A stretch of DNA of 64,000 nt. Origin: Amanita rubescens. Lineage: Eukaryota; Basidiomycota; Agaricomycetes; Agaricales; Amanitaceae. A program made the translations under genes and the position numbers. Numbering within the stretch: the first letter of the stretch is position 1; every line of letters begins with the position of its first letter. The stretch is taken from NCBI GenBank assembly GCA_015039365.1, contig WION01000014.1:620001-684000 (forward strand), given 5' to 3'. Positions 43,823-54,904 of the stretch are shown one piece after another. A model generated the notes under the pieces. It was not told the DNA's origin. It worked only from the letters and a program-made list of their open reading frames with translations, and did no database searches.

Positions 43823-44978
43823 ATGACAATGCTGACCTCATTCAAACCATGGAGAACAGGTAACTCCTTAAAGAATAGTGAAGTTTCATGGGATGAAACT
43901 TTTATAAAGCATGACTTTACAGGAAGACAGTCTCAATTGATGAAAAACTTTAATATTAAATATGAATGCCTTGATGCTCGAGATGACTATCGTGCCCAAA
44001 TTAAAGCTGGGAAGGGAACACCATTGTTCATGTATGGTGATGAATATGTAGGTAAACCTGAAGAAGAGATGATAAAGGACTGTTATGTTGATGAGAATTA
44101 CTTGAATGTAATTGAGACAAATGCAAGTGTACTGGGAACAAGGGAATTAAAGCTGCAAAGGGATATGACAGAAATTAGGGCAATAATGCGACAAACAGGT
44201 TGGACAAATGAAATAACATCTCATGTTGATTCCTGTGCAATAAAGCCTATAAATGCTGCTAACTTAGAGGGATCTGAATGGAGAGCAATTGTACAATTGG
44301 AAAAGCAAGAAGTTATTGATGAGAGAAACAAACACCATAAATCTGGCACTGCAGATGAAAATGTGTCCTTTGATATGAATTATGAAACAAATGTTGTCAA
44401 AGTAATTGACAAATCATATCTAGAGAAAAAAATATTACACAACTACTCATGAAGGATCTATCAACTCTTTATGTACTGAGTTCAAACTAAATAATGAACA
44501 GGAATGTGCATTCAAGATAATTGCCCACCACGTCACTATGGTAAATTCAGGTCAACTGAAGATGTACATTGGTGGAATGGGAGGAACAGGAAAATCTCAA
44601 GTAATTAAAGCAGTTACAGCTTTCTTCTTTGCACAAAATGAAGCACATCGCTTGATTGCTGTTGCACCAACTGGTTCAGCAGCTGCACTGTTGTCTGGAT
44701 CAACTTATCATTCAGTTTTGGGAATACATGACCTGAGTGAAAATGCATCTGAAAAGATGTTATCGCAGGTGCGTACACGGTTACAAGGTGTTGATTATGT
44801 ATTTTTGGATGAGGTGTCAATGCTTTCATGCCATGATTTATACAGGATCAGCACACAGCTTGCAAGGGTGAATAACCATTTAGATATGCCTTTTGGAGGT
44901 ATAAACATAATATTTGCGGGAGATTTTGCACAACTGCCACCTCCCATAGGTGGTGAAAATGTTTCATTATATACAGTA
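43823..44978 (+). pseudogene. Helitron helicase, N-terminal half (Pif1-type)
   Basis: After a linker (43823-44452) and a one-base frameshift in the A-run near 44431, the helicase motifs follow: Walker A GGMGGTGKSQVIKA, motif VAPTGSAAALL, Walker B YVFLDEVSMLSCHDL and GGINIIFAGDFAQLPP. These define the Pif1/RecD-like helicase that unwinds DNA during Helitron movement. At 44977-44978 (TA) a MITE interrupts the gene; the next piece resumes at 46512. Confidence 0.88.
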
Positions 44979-46511
44979 ACCCTCAAAACTGTTCCAATGT
45001 TTGGCCGTCTTGAAAAGATTGACCAACCACACAATGAGAAACTTTTATAAAATTAGTAGAAATTAGTAGATGATAGAGTAGCATCTAAGCTTGAATTTGA
45101 GCATATACTGATGTCAATTGAGTCAGTGGTCCATGAGATATAAAATGTTTTGTGAGGCAATGTCATTGGAACGGTTTTGTGGCCGACATGGTGGGATGAC
45201 AAAACCAGTATCTAGCAATTATATGACAGTGGTGAAAGTCATGCTACAATGTTTAATAACTTTAATATGTCTCAGATAAGTGCTTAAAATGCTTACATTG
45301 CATCAATGTACCCTCCCAGGTGGATATCATCCTGTATTCTTGCATCTTGTCATTCTGCATATGAAGTGTCAGCCAGGGCTAGTCACAATGTAGGTACCAT
45401 CCTCAAATTGTACTAAAAACACTTCCCCTGCATTTCTGTGTTCACTAGACCAGCTCTTGACCTCTCACAAGTGTGTTTTCGATCACTGTCCTGCTGACTT
45501 CAAAATTCTTGCCTTAGTAATCAAAGCTGGCTTCAAAGCTATCCTTCAGAATGGTGATATAAAGTTGCCTATCCCTCCCCCCATCCATCCTGTAAGCAAG
45601 TATGGGTCCCTCCTATAACATATGTCCTCATAGAAATGTTGATTCACCTGTGAACTTTGACATCCCCCATACCCGCCTGTCACTCAGCTCCTCCCTTCCC
45701 CCCATCCAGGCTCATATCCCCTCATTTGACTCTAGACAATTGATTTTGGTCATATATCACTAAATGACCCTGTTCCAGCCCTCAATTGTCCAATCCTTAT
45801 GTGCTAATCACAGCTAGGCATCTCCACTGTATGCTTTGCAGTGAGTAATGGCTTCTTAGACACCACCACAGACTTTATCTCTGTCCTCCTTACATTCCCC
45901 CTTGTTGCACTTGTGGAGAGGTACCCATTCATGATAGTTTGAAGTGCCCTAGTCACTTCTACACCTGACACCACCCTCCTCGAGGCAAAGAGGCAACTGG
46001 GATACTGGGTAATTTGGCTCATCAGCTGCTTTGGCCCACCTCCAGTGGTTACTGGGAGGAAGAATAAGTGCATTAAATGCAGATTGGATACAATCTGGAT
46101 GTTGTAGCCACTCATGGTTGAGACTTCATAGCAAGAATAGCCAGGGGTATGAGAGGAGGCAGTTGGTCAACTGGGAGGGTACATTGATGCAATGTAAGCA
46201 TTTTAAGCACTTATCTGGACATATTAAAGTTATTAAACATTGTAGCATGACTTTCACCACTGTCATATAATTGCTAGATACTGGTTTTGTCATCCCACCA
46301 ATGTCGGCCACAAAACCGTTCCAATGACATTGCCTCACAAAACATTTTATATCTCATGGACCACTGACTCAATTGACATCAGTATATGCTCAAATTCAAG
46401 CTTAGATGCTACTCTATCATCTACTAATTTCTACTAATTTTATAAAGGTTTCCCATTGTGTGGTTGGTCAATCTTTTCAAGACAGCCAAACATTGGAACG
46501 GTTTTGAGGGT
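44979..46511. mobile_element. MITE with about 350 bp terminal inverted repeats, TA target
   Basis: The element starts ACCCTCAAAACTGTTCCAAT and ends with the complement (AACGGTTTTGAGGGT), with TA on each side (44977-44978 and 46512-46513). The arms remain complementary over about 350 bp (44979-45328 and 46166-46511) with few mismatches, and about 830 bp of unique sequence lies between. No transposase frame is found, so it is non-autonomous. TA targeting suggests the Tc1/mariner superfamily. The long arms can fold into a large hairpin. The 24-codon tail of the frame ending at 45050 belongs to this MITE and not to the helicase. Confidence 0.85.
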
Positions 46512-46905
46512 TACTGTAGTTGGTCTATAGGTCAATTTGGAACATCACTTAGATCACAAGAAGAAGCAATGGGAAGAGCAGTTTGGCACCAGGTAACAAC
46601 TGTGGTCATTCTGCAGCAGAATATGAGACAGCAACAAAATTCTGAAGATGATGATAAGTTTCATACAGCATTGGAAAACATGAATGAGACACAAAGATTG
46701 CTCACCAGATGATATACAGTTCTTGAGAACCAGGATCACTTCTCTTGTCCCTGGTAAACCTTCTATATGTGATCCACAATTTAGAAATATATCAATAATA
46801 ACTGCAAGGAACATACAAAAAGATGAGATAAACAGGCTTGGGTGTATAAGGTTTGCACAAGAAACTGGTCAACAACTAACTGAATTCTATTCAGAAGATT
46901 CTTTA
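46512..46905 (+). pseudogene. Helitron helicase, middle fragment
   Basis: The frame reads SIGQFGTSLRSQEEAMG, then WHQVTTVVILQQNMRQQQNS, a shift, then DIQFLRTRITSLVPGKPSIC and ISIITARNIQKDEINRLGC, as in fungal Helitron helicases. It ends at the TA where the Tc1/mariner-type element is inserted. Confidence 0.85.
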
Positions 46906-47285
46906 CTGTGTTTTGCGCGTGACGTGACGGTCATGCTTTCCCATATATGTTTTACATGTGCCAACTTCGAAAAATCATAACTCGATAACCGCCGAGCACG
47001 TGGCTTTGCCAATTTATTTCTGGTATCCCACATATAGTGGCTAGGTGCTGAAAAATTCCTGGGGCAAAAGAACATGATTTCAAAAAATTTGTTTCAAGGC
47101 TGCCCGTGCTAAGTTAGAAATCAACATATGGGCTCAGAACACTCAGAATAGGCCTCGGAAGTTGCTGGTCTATGTAGTCTACATGCTTTCTAAGTGCATC
47201 CAGGTGTGCAAATGGCTGAGCATGTGCAGAATATCGAGTCAAACCTGATTTATTAAAAAAGGGCTACTTACACTAGCTACACTAT

Positions 47286-49131
47286 CTAATGGTTGTCGTA
47301 AAAGGTCATAACATGTTGTAATCTAAGTACTACTCTCACCAATAATTGAAACTTTCCTGCCTTTACCAGTTGAATATCCTGTTCAGCATACCTAATGATG
47401 AGGTCAGCTGTACCCTTGCCAATGCTGAGCCATCCAGCCAGGCTTTCAATCATGATGCGTGGGCCAACAAGTTGATCGATATAGACAAATCCTTCATTAT
47501 CGAATGCATTAGCATACCGGCCGAGTCTGGAGCTACTGCGCCGGGGATGCTGATCACAATACCCCAGCCATTCCGATATTGATGGATACTCAATGTTCGA
47601 CTCAGTTTCAGCTGTAGTGATCTCTCCAAGTGGGCCCACCGGATTCAGGGGCTGCTGAGGCATTGGAAAGGGACACGGATAAGGCGGGTACCCATATGGC
47701 TGGATTGGAGGATAGCCCAGGCCGCCAAATGCTAGTATTTGTGGGCCGGGACCCATACCGCCCAGCACCTGTGCAGCCTTAGCCCCCGGTGCCCTGGAAC
47801 GCGGTCCATTCAAATGAACCTTGATCTCGGCTGGCTTTTCGGTCAAGCAGTACTTCTCGGGATGTTCAAGCTGTAACGAAGTACTATGGGTAAGTTTTTG
47901 CATTGCAGAAGATGTCACATACATGTAAAGTCGCCCAAAGGTTGAGATTGCTCTCTGTGACAGGGTAGCAGAGACCCTGTGCCATATCCTTCCAACAAAC
48001 TGCTTTCTTGTCCGGATGACTGTGCGTCGAGCAGGAGTGAAGCTCGATAAGACTTTGACGGATTGCAGTACGTTTCTCAAATGAGTCATCGCTTGGAGGT
48101 GCGGTGCCATTGCGGTGTTGCGCGCTCAATGTCTTCTGCTTCTCCTTTGCCTTCTATTGAGTTACAACTGCAGTCAGATGCGATTGAATTCAGATTGGTA
48201 TACTACTCACCTTGCCAGACACGGACTGCGAGCTCTCAGCTTGTACATCATGCTTATTGTATAACTCGACAATGGTTTGCTTTGAGTTGCCCCGTTTTGG
48301 CCAGATAAAGTCGGTGAGGGTGTCAAATTGCTTCTGTGATGTCAAGTCACAAAGAAGGGTGTCCTTCTTCTCAGTGCTGAGCCGATACTGGACATGAAGG
48401 CTAGCAGAATGTACATCGAATGTCTGGAGAAGCAGATCTTGAAGATCTTCCCAAGCCATCGTCGAATTGATTGTTTCGGGCGTGCAAGTGCCATGGGCAA
48501 GGTCATTGATACGAATCTTGATCTCAAATGCTTTCTGTTTACCTATTGCAATATGCTTGTGGTGAGCTACTTGTCTCGTTCATGTAAACTCTTACATACC
48601 ATCCGTTGTTGTTGTTTTCGTCACCTTTCGTCTAGTATTTGGAGGCTTTTTCACTGCCTTTCCTGGGCGCCCTGACTTCTTTGCTATGACTAGAATTGAC
48701 TCGTCAGAGTCATCATTGTCATCATCCAAGTCAACTACGTCTTCAACATCCGGGGAAGAATCTGACTCCTCCAAGAAATTGTCGCCATCGGCACTGGATA
48801 TCTCGAAATCAGTGCTGCCAGCTGATGGCTGCTGGATATTGCTCGCGATTGTCTCGATGGGGAGCTTGTCTTCAGGCTCAGATAAGTCTGATGAAACATT
48901 GCTGGATGTGCTGGGAGGGATTTTGGTAGAATGAGATGTACGGCCTGGCAGCTGAGTGCGTGGAGGTAAAGCCTCAGGAGGATACTTGCGAGGGTGGCCC
49001 CTCTTCTTCAGCTGGGAGGAAGATTTATCGGATTCAGCACTGGCCAGCGGTAGTGCGGAGGCTGCAGACGCCATCTGCTGCTTTCGTGCCTTTGTATCTT
49101 CTCTGCGTTTCCTTGCAGCACCCTTTCCCAT
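47286..49131 (-). CDS. Second gene of the Tc1/mariner-type element, 4 exons, about 559 aa
   Basis: ATG is at 49131. Exons are 49131-48600, 48542-48211, 48153-47923 and 47870-47286; the introns of 51-57 nt have GT-AG ends and keep the frame throughout, and the total is 1,680 nt. The N-terminal part is basic, with AT-hook-like words (KKRGHPRKYP and KKSGRPGKAVKKP), and has an acidic middle (DVEDVVDLDDDNDDSDES). The centre is an unknown domain (WEDLQDLLLQTF...). A Pro/Gly/Tyr-rich linker follows, then a SAM-like helical end (SISEWLGYCDQHP, IMIESLAGWLSIGKGTADLI). I recall similar C-termini next to transposons in mushroom genomes but cannot name the family. A DNA-binding accessory protein for the transposase is the simplest guess. 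No stop interrupts it. Confidence 0.65.
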
Positions 49132-50382
49132 TGTGCGGGTGAGCAACACAAGGAGGAATGGGTTGGGAATGGGAAGGCATGGTCCGCATGGAAGGAGTCC
49201 AAACGGCTTGAAGAAATAGTCAGTCTAGGCACAAATAATCATACATCATTACCGGCTTACCAGATCTAGCAGGCCTCAATGGCCATCAAGCCCTGGCTTC
49301 ATAGTCAATGGAACTTGACCTTTACTACCTGACGGTCAGGCGTGATGCCATTTCAGTTAGATGAACATCGTTACATCAGTGATCACATACCATGCGGTGC
49401 TCTTCCATCCGCCGATGCTGCCTCCCACGGACGATAGTCCGATGGACTATTTGTATCCACCAATGGTATTGCCGGACGACACGGAGTCGCTCTTTTCGAC
49501 TTATTTGCACCCCATGGCACTGAAGACTGAAGTTACTCTATTTCTGTGACAGGTAAGTCACGGTATACACTACACTCGGTTAATCGCACGTCATGCAAGA
49601 GGAGCCTGGGCTAGACTACATGTTGCCCCCGAGGATTACACCCTGGGTCGTCCGCCAACAACAAATGCATCGCAAGAAAGGGATGCGTACATGTATGCTG
49701 CTTGATATCAGCCCTGATAGTCTCGCTGATGTCTCTCGCGAAGCCGTACCACCCCGTGCATAAATCATGCCTAAGAATGAGCCTTGAGGTGATCTGTGAC
49801 GACACCTATTCAAACAAATCTTGGACTATCGTTACACAAGACTTATTCGGAGATCAAGATGGAGAACTCCTATCTCAATAACGTCACGCAGCCGTACCAC
49901 CCCGTGCATACAAGAACAAGGCGATCTGTAACAAGACACCAGTTGCCCCGATCAAGGATGGTCTGGCGCATTTCCGATCCTGTCTGAGCAACCACTGCGC
50001 CATGTGGCACGCAACAACCACATGCTTCCCTATATGCGAAGCGAACTGCCAGGTGAGTTCTCTGTTGTGTCCCTGTACAGTACTCGGTGCTTTTTTTTTC
50101 ATTTCAGATGCCACATTGCTGAAACAATCAAGTCTACCGTACGTCAGAAGGTCCACATCCCTATCCTACACGAGGCTGGTGCACATTCATTTGTTTCTCA
50201 TCCTATCATATGCTGGTAGAACAAATTTGTCCTAATATATCTATTCCTTTCTGCTGTCCCTAATGCATTTACACCATTTTCGAGACAATCAGACGTTTCG
50301 GCAGTACTGTGTGAAAATATCCCCAAAAGAGTAACTCGTAACTCCTCAACTTCATTGTCAGTTCGTCTCACTGTCCAACATC
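49132..50382. promoter_or_regulatory. Shared 5' region between the two divergent genes of the transposon
   Basis: No strong gene is seen. A plus frame of 62 codons at 49361-49549 (rich in Pro, Leu, Thr) is followed by a possible donor (GACAGGTAAGTCACGG), so a small spliced gene cannot be excluded. The words GCCGTACCACCCCGTGCATA occur twice (near 49742 and 49890). Both promoters should lie here. Confidence 0.35.
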
Positions 50383-51585
50383 ATGGGCCGCCGCGGCAAA
50401 GCCATTTCAGAAGAAGTACAATGGATCGTTGTCCGATTATCAACAAAAATGAATACGGAAGATATCTCCATGTACACTGGACTTAGTATCAGATCAGTTG
50501 AACGCATCCTGGCATGCTTTCGGCGGAGTGAAGACGTTCTTATCCCCAAACAATCGATGAAGGAGCGAAAGAGAAAGCTTGGCGAAATGGAGCTCGAGGT
50601 TAGTATAGTACCTTTACCTGTTTTCCATCGTTCTCAATGATTGATGTCACGGCAGTATATGTTCAATGCCGTCAACAACATTCCAGATATATACCTCGAC
50701 GAGCTACAGATGGAGTTGAAGGATGTGTTGGGGGTAATAGTGGATAAGTCAACAATCTGGCGTGGGCTCAGACGTGGAGGGTATACAATGAAACAGGTAT
50801 GCACGAGTATGCTCATTTACATTTATATTAGTACTGACATAACCCCAGCTAACTCGTGTTGCCATTGAGCGAAGTGCTGAGAAACGGGCGGAATTTGCGG
50901 CACGTGTTGGAACATATGAAGCCGAGCAACTTGTATTCGTTGATGAGAGTGCGGTTGACTGCCGCACGACATACAGAGGAAGAGCATGGGCAATACGTGG
51001 CAACAAAGCAACTCGGAAGGCATTCTTTGTACGTGGGCGACGGTGAGTGATATTTTATGCTTAGACTTCCCAAATATGCTAACCTATTGCATGCGCAGTT
51101 TCTCCATACTTCCGGCACTTTCCTTGACGGAAGGCATTCTTCATTGTGACATCGTTGAAGGCGTGTTTGATTCAAATCTGTTCTACACCTTTATTAGCCG
51201 TCTTTTGGACCATAATGAACCGTTTCCAGGATCCAATTCCGTAATCATCATGGACAACTGCCACATCCACAAGCATCCCGCCATCTTGGACTTGATAGAA
51301 TCCCGGTATGCTCTGGGTCAGTCTCTGTGAAAATGTTTATTGATGACATATTTTCGGAACAGGGGGATGCGATACAAGTTTCTTCCGCCTTACTTGCCTG
51401 ATTATAATCCAATCAAGCTCGCATTTTCTGCTTTGAAATATCATCTTCGGTGTGATGGCGAATACATCCGCATGGCTATGACAAATATGCCCATTGAGGG
51501 TATATACACTGTTCTCTTCAAGGCTATCTATCATATCTCATCGGCGGACGCATTCAGTTGGTTCAGGCATTGTGGATACACGTAA
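50383..51585 (+). pseudogene. Tc1/mariner-type DDE transposase, five exons, third acid changed to Lys
   Basis: Exons are 50383-50598, 50656-50796, 50849-51042, 51099-51305 and 51363-51585, with introns of 52-57 nt. The N-terminus is a helix-turn-helix of the Tc1 kind (MGRRGKAISEEVQWIVVRLS, YTGLSIRSVERILACF), followed by STIWRGLRRGGYTMKQ. Catalytic motifs are FVDESAVD (first D), IIMDNCHIHKH (second D) and YLPDYNPIKLAFS, where Glu is normally found in NPIE. The AAG codon there follows ATC, so a GAG to AAG change would be a CpG transition. With this residue lost the enzyme should be unable to cut DNA, although the reading frame is otherwise open and all introns keep it. Confidence 0.85.
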
Positions 51586-51989
51586 CGGTGTAGTCTAGTA
51601 GCTTGGGTGTATGTACTATGGTTGATGTTATGTATGTAGACAGTAGGGTGACAGTATACAATTGTTTCGTGCATGCTCAGGCATTTGTGTGTTTGGGAAC
51701 TTAGAAAGCATGTAGACTACATAGACCAGCAACTTCCGAGGCCTATTCTGAGTGTTCTGAGCCTGTATGTTGATTTCTAACTTAGCACGGGCAGCCTCGA
51801 AACAAATTTTTTGAAATCACGTTTTTTTGCCCCAGGAATTTTTCAGCACCTAGCCACTATATGTGGGATACCAGAAATAAATTGGCAAAGCCACGCGCTC
51901 GGCGGTTATCGAGTTATGATTTTTCAAAGTCGGCACATGTAAAACATATATGGGAAAGCGTGACCGTCACGTCATGCGCAAAACACAGT

Positions 51990-53840
51990 AAGGGTCACAA
52001 CAGACAAAAATAATGCATGACAAAAAAGAAATACTAAGAAATCATCTGCTATATCTAATGATTTACAACATGTCATATGGAACCTTCCACATTCTTCTGG
52101 TGAGAAACAAGTAGCTGGTAAACTATCACTCTGTTTAGGTCTGCCAGTCATCATTAAGTGCAATGCAGCAACTGAACTATGTATCACAAATGGCCAAGAG
52201 GCTATTGTGGTGGGCTGGCAATCAAAATTAGGAACAAAAGGACAGTTAATGTTGGAGACATTATTTGTAAAGCTATTAAACCCACTGAGAAACATTACTT
52301 TAAGTGGATTACCACTAAATGTCATCCCCCTTACTCATACTACAAACAATATAACTTGCAAATTACCGGATGATAGCAAAATAAGCTTGTCCAGATCTCA
52401 AGTGGAAGTTCTTCCAAATTTTGCAATGACAGATTTTGCATCACAGGGAAAAACTCGCCCATATAATCCTGTTGATTTGTCTAATTGTCATTCACATCAG
52501 GCTTATTATACAACACTTTCAAGGAGTGCAACTGCTGAAGGAACAATTATCCTTCAAAGCTTTGATGCAAAAAAGATAACAGGGAGGGCTTCTAGAGCAT
52601 TAGGACAAGAATTCAGAGACCTGGAGTTGCTGGATGAAATAACAAAACTTCAGCATGAGAGCAAGTTGCCAAGTAATGTCAGTGGATATAGAAGGAATAC
52701 TTTTAATACATAGTTACAGAACACATAAAGGATTGTCATATGTGCCATCAACAGTACACCATTCAATTAGATGGAACAAATCTGATCCCATGCTTGATCC
52801 GATAGAAGATAATGTAGAGTGGAAGATACTGAAGAAAACAAAGAACAGCTCTGCAAAACCTGGTTCTATTGCTACTGGCAGTGGAGATTTCATAAACACT
52901 TTTATTCCAGCCAAAGGAAGTCTTCCCTTGCAATCAAAAAAAAGAAAAGAAGATGACTGTAATAATAACTCAGAAAAAAAAGATAACAAGAAAACAAAGA
53001 CTCTAATACCAAACAAAGGGACTACTAAAGTAATGTCTGTGTCATCACTAACACCATGTGGATTTTTATGGACAGAAAACAGCTGTGCATATGATTCTGT
53101 TCTGAGTGTATTACATGCCATTTGGAACAATGATAGTATGAAATGGGATGATACATTCAGAAACTTGAATAACATAATGGGACTTTTGTTAAACAACTTT
53201 AGAGCATCAAATATTGGATTGATTTCTTTGAATTCAAGCAGAGATAACTTGTGGTTCAGATTACAAGAGTTATCTCCAGAAAATTTTGCATGGGGACAAT
53301 ACACTAGTGTCACTAAACTTTTAGACTACCTGCTTGAAACTCCTAGTAAAGATGCTCTCGAAAGAACCATACACTGCTACAATGAACATGTAGAAGATAA
53401 TGTTATGTGTACAAATAAAAGTTGTTTAATAGCTGCTGGTGCAGAGAGACAACTATCTGTACAATCTTGGATGACAAATTTAAGGGAAGACATAGTACGA
53501 AAATGCAATGTATGTGAAAGCAACCTATATAGAAACTTTAGATTAGTATATGCACTTCCAATTGTTGCTTTGGATATATCACAACATCAAATTGAGATCA
53601 ATAGGAATTTCACAGTGAAAATAAATGAAGAAGATCATACTTATATACTTAGAGGCATAATTTATTTTTCACACTACCATTTCACTTCTTGAATCATATA
53701 TGAAAATGGAATGACCTGGTTTCATGATGGTATTGTGACAGGTGATAAACTAATATATGACGGTATGCTAGAAACAATATCAAACATTTATCATTGTAGA
53801 GGAAAGCCTGGATCCATTGCAATCTATACAAAAACTTAAT
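51990..53840 (+). pseudogene. Helitron helicase C-terminus with cysteine-protease-like domain
   Basis: The helicase resumes with DLQHVIWNLPHSSGEKQVAG, CLGLPVIIKCNAATELCITN and the final motif YYTTLSRSATAEGTIIL. After a frame change near 52690 the protein goes on with a basic Lys/Asn-rich linker (KKRKEDDCNNNSEKKDNKK) and a domain with PCGFLWTENSCAYDSVLSVL and, near the end, YFSHYHFTS-stop-IIYENGMTWFHDGI. A Cys in NSCAYDS followed late by His and WFHDG is the layout of ubiquitin-protease-like (USP/C19) enzymes; such a tail is seen on some fungal Helitron helicases. A CxxC pair of pairs lies in between (CTNKSC, CNVCES). The TGA in HFTS*II stands where Arg is likely. It ends near 53838. Confidence 0.75.
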
Positions 53841-53989
53841 AATACATATCATTTAAACCATAAATACATATATTTTATAACATACAATTAAATGATGCTT
53901 CACTCAAAATTTAAACTGGCCTCGGATCTGCCGTGCACTGCAGCGGCCCACTTACCCAAGTACATATATGATAATGTAAAATAAAAATA

Positions 53990-54860
53990 GAAAATGCTCT
54001 GCCAATTGCAGTGTCATTATTAGTGTTTTAAAGTCCGGTTCAGTCCAGTCTTTTTTCCATTTTTGGAAAGACCGGACCAAGACCAGTCTTTTGAATTTTG
54101 AGATTTGGAAAGACCGGACCGAAACCGGAAAAAACCGGTCTTGTGGTCTTGCAAGTGAGTTGGGAACCAGTTGCAACCGGTCGCAACCGGTTTTCACCCT
54201 TGACACTTATGTAATAGTGAAAAAATTGAACTTTGTTAAAAATATAAGTACATAACATTCTAAAGTGAGAAAAAGTGATGTTGTGGGCATTAGATACTAT
54301 GTTATTCTTCAAGATCTGACTATTGCTACACTAATGCAAGGTGTTGAATGGGTGGATGCGTAAATGGGTGCTTGGATGACGTTACTAAAATTAGAATTGT
54401 TTCTAATTTTAGCAATGTCATCCAAGGTGACACTCGCCAATCCACCCCTTGTTGCTAAAGTTCAAGAACAAAAATGTCATTAATATATTATAATAATCAT
54501 TGTAAAGGGTCTGAGCTATGTTGTAGGGATGATATGTTACTTTTCAACAATGACATTGGAAATTGTTTCCAAAATTAGCAATGTCATCCGAGTTGCCACT
54601 GGCCAATCCACCCCTCCACCCCTCTCAATGGTCACCATCAAAGACCAGTTGCGACCGGTTGTGACCGGTTTTCAACTGGTCTTTGATTCTAGCCCAAAGG
54701 CCCAGACCACAACTGGGCAGAAGTCAAATCTACCAAAACTGGCAACCGCGGTTTGGTTGCAACCGGTAACGGTCCAGTCCAGTTGCCGGTTTTTTACCGG
54801 TTGCACAACCAGACTTTAAAACACTAGTCATTATTGGCAGAGTATTTTGCTATTTCTCTG
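53990..54860. mobile_element. MITE with CCGGTT-rich subterminal repeats
   Basis: The ends are inverted: GTGTTTTAAAGTCCGGTT near 54022 and AACCAGACTTTAAAACAC near 54808, with complementary outer flanks (ATGCTCTGCCAATT and ATTGGCAGAGTATT). Inside each end are several copies of accGGTTGCaACCGGT-type palindromes and GAAAGACCGGACC boxes, and the middle has a stem at 54381-54425 (GACGTTACTAAAATTAGAA with its complement). No gene is present. Short palindromic subterminal motifs of this kind are typical binding sites for hAT or similar transposases, but the superfamily is not settled. Confidence 0.65.
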
Positions 54861-54904
54861 AAGGTGAGGTAGAGAATTGGGAGGTATAGTGGTCATGTAG
54901 CAGT

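Larger units (their letters stand above)
46906..51988 (+). mobile_element. Tc1/mariner-type transposon, 5.1 kb, with two genes
   Basis: The terminal inverted repeats (46906-47195 and 51700-51988, about 290 bp, a few mismatches) start CTGTGTTTTGCGCGTGACGT and are flanked by TA (46904-46905 and 51989-51990). Inside are a spliced DDE transposase on the plus strand (50383-51585) and a second multi-exon gene on the minus strand (47286-49131), with their 5' ends facing each other across 1.25 kb. Excision joins the Helitron helicase in frame. One arm has GCGCG where the other has GCGCA, again a CpG change. Confidence 0.88.
42391..53840 (+). mobile_element. Helitron, 5'-truncated and split by two TA-flanked elements
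   Basis: The plus-strand body consists of a Rep (HUH) relic, a Pif1-type helicase and a C-terminal protease-like domain. It is interrupted by a MITE (44979-46511) and a Tc1/mariner-type element (46906-51988). Removing the larger insertion joins ...SEDSL to RVTTDKNN... in frame, so the coding parts were once continuous. The 5' end, including the first HUH part, is missing. Near 53931-53948 a GC-rich stem (GCCGTGCACTGCAGCGGC) could be the 3' hairpin, but no clear CTRR end follows. Confidence 0.85.

Noticed and set aside
44979..45050. C-terminal tail of the helicase frame (VTLKTVPMF...)
   Set aside because: These codons belong to the terminal repeat of the inserted MITE and recur inverted at its other end.
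45804..46115. Minus frame of 103 codons inside the MITE
   Set aside because: There is no family resemblance and the element lacks other coding signals.
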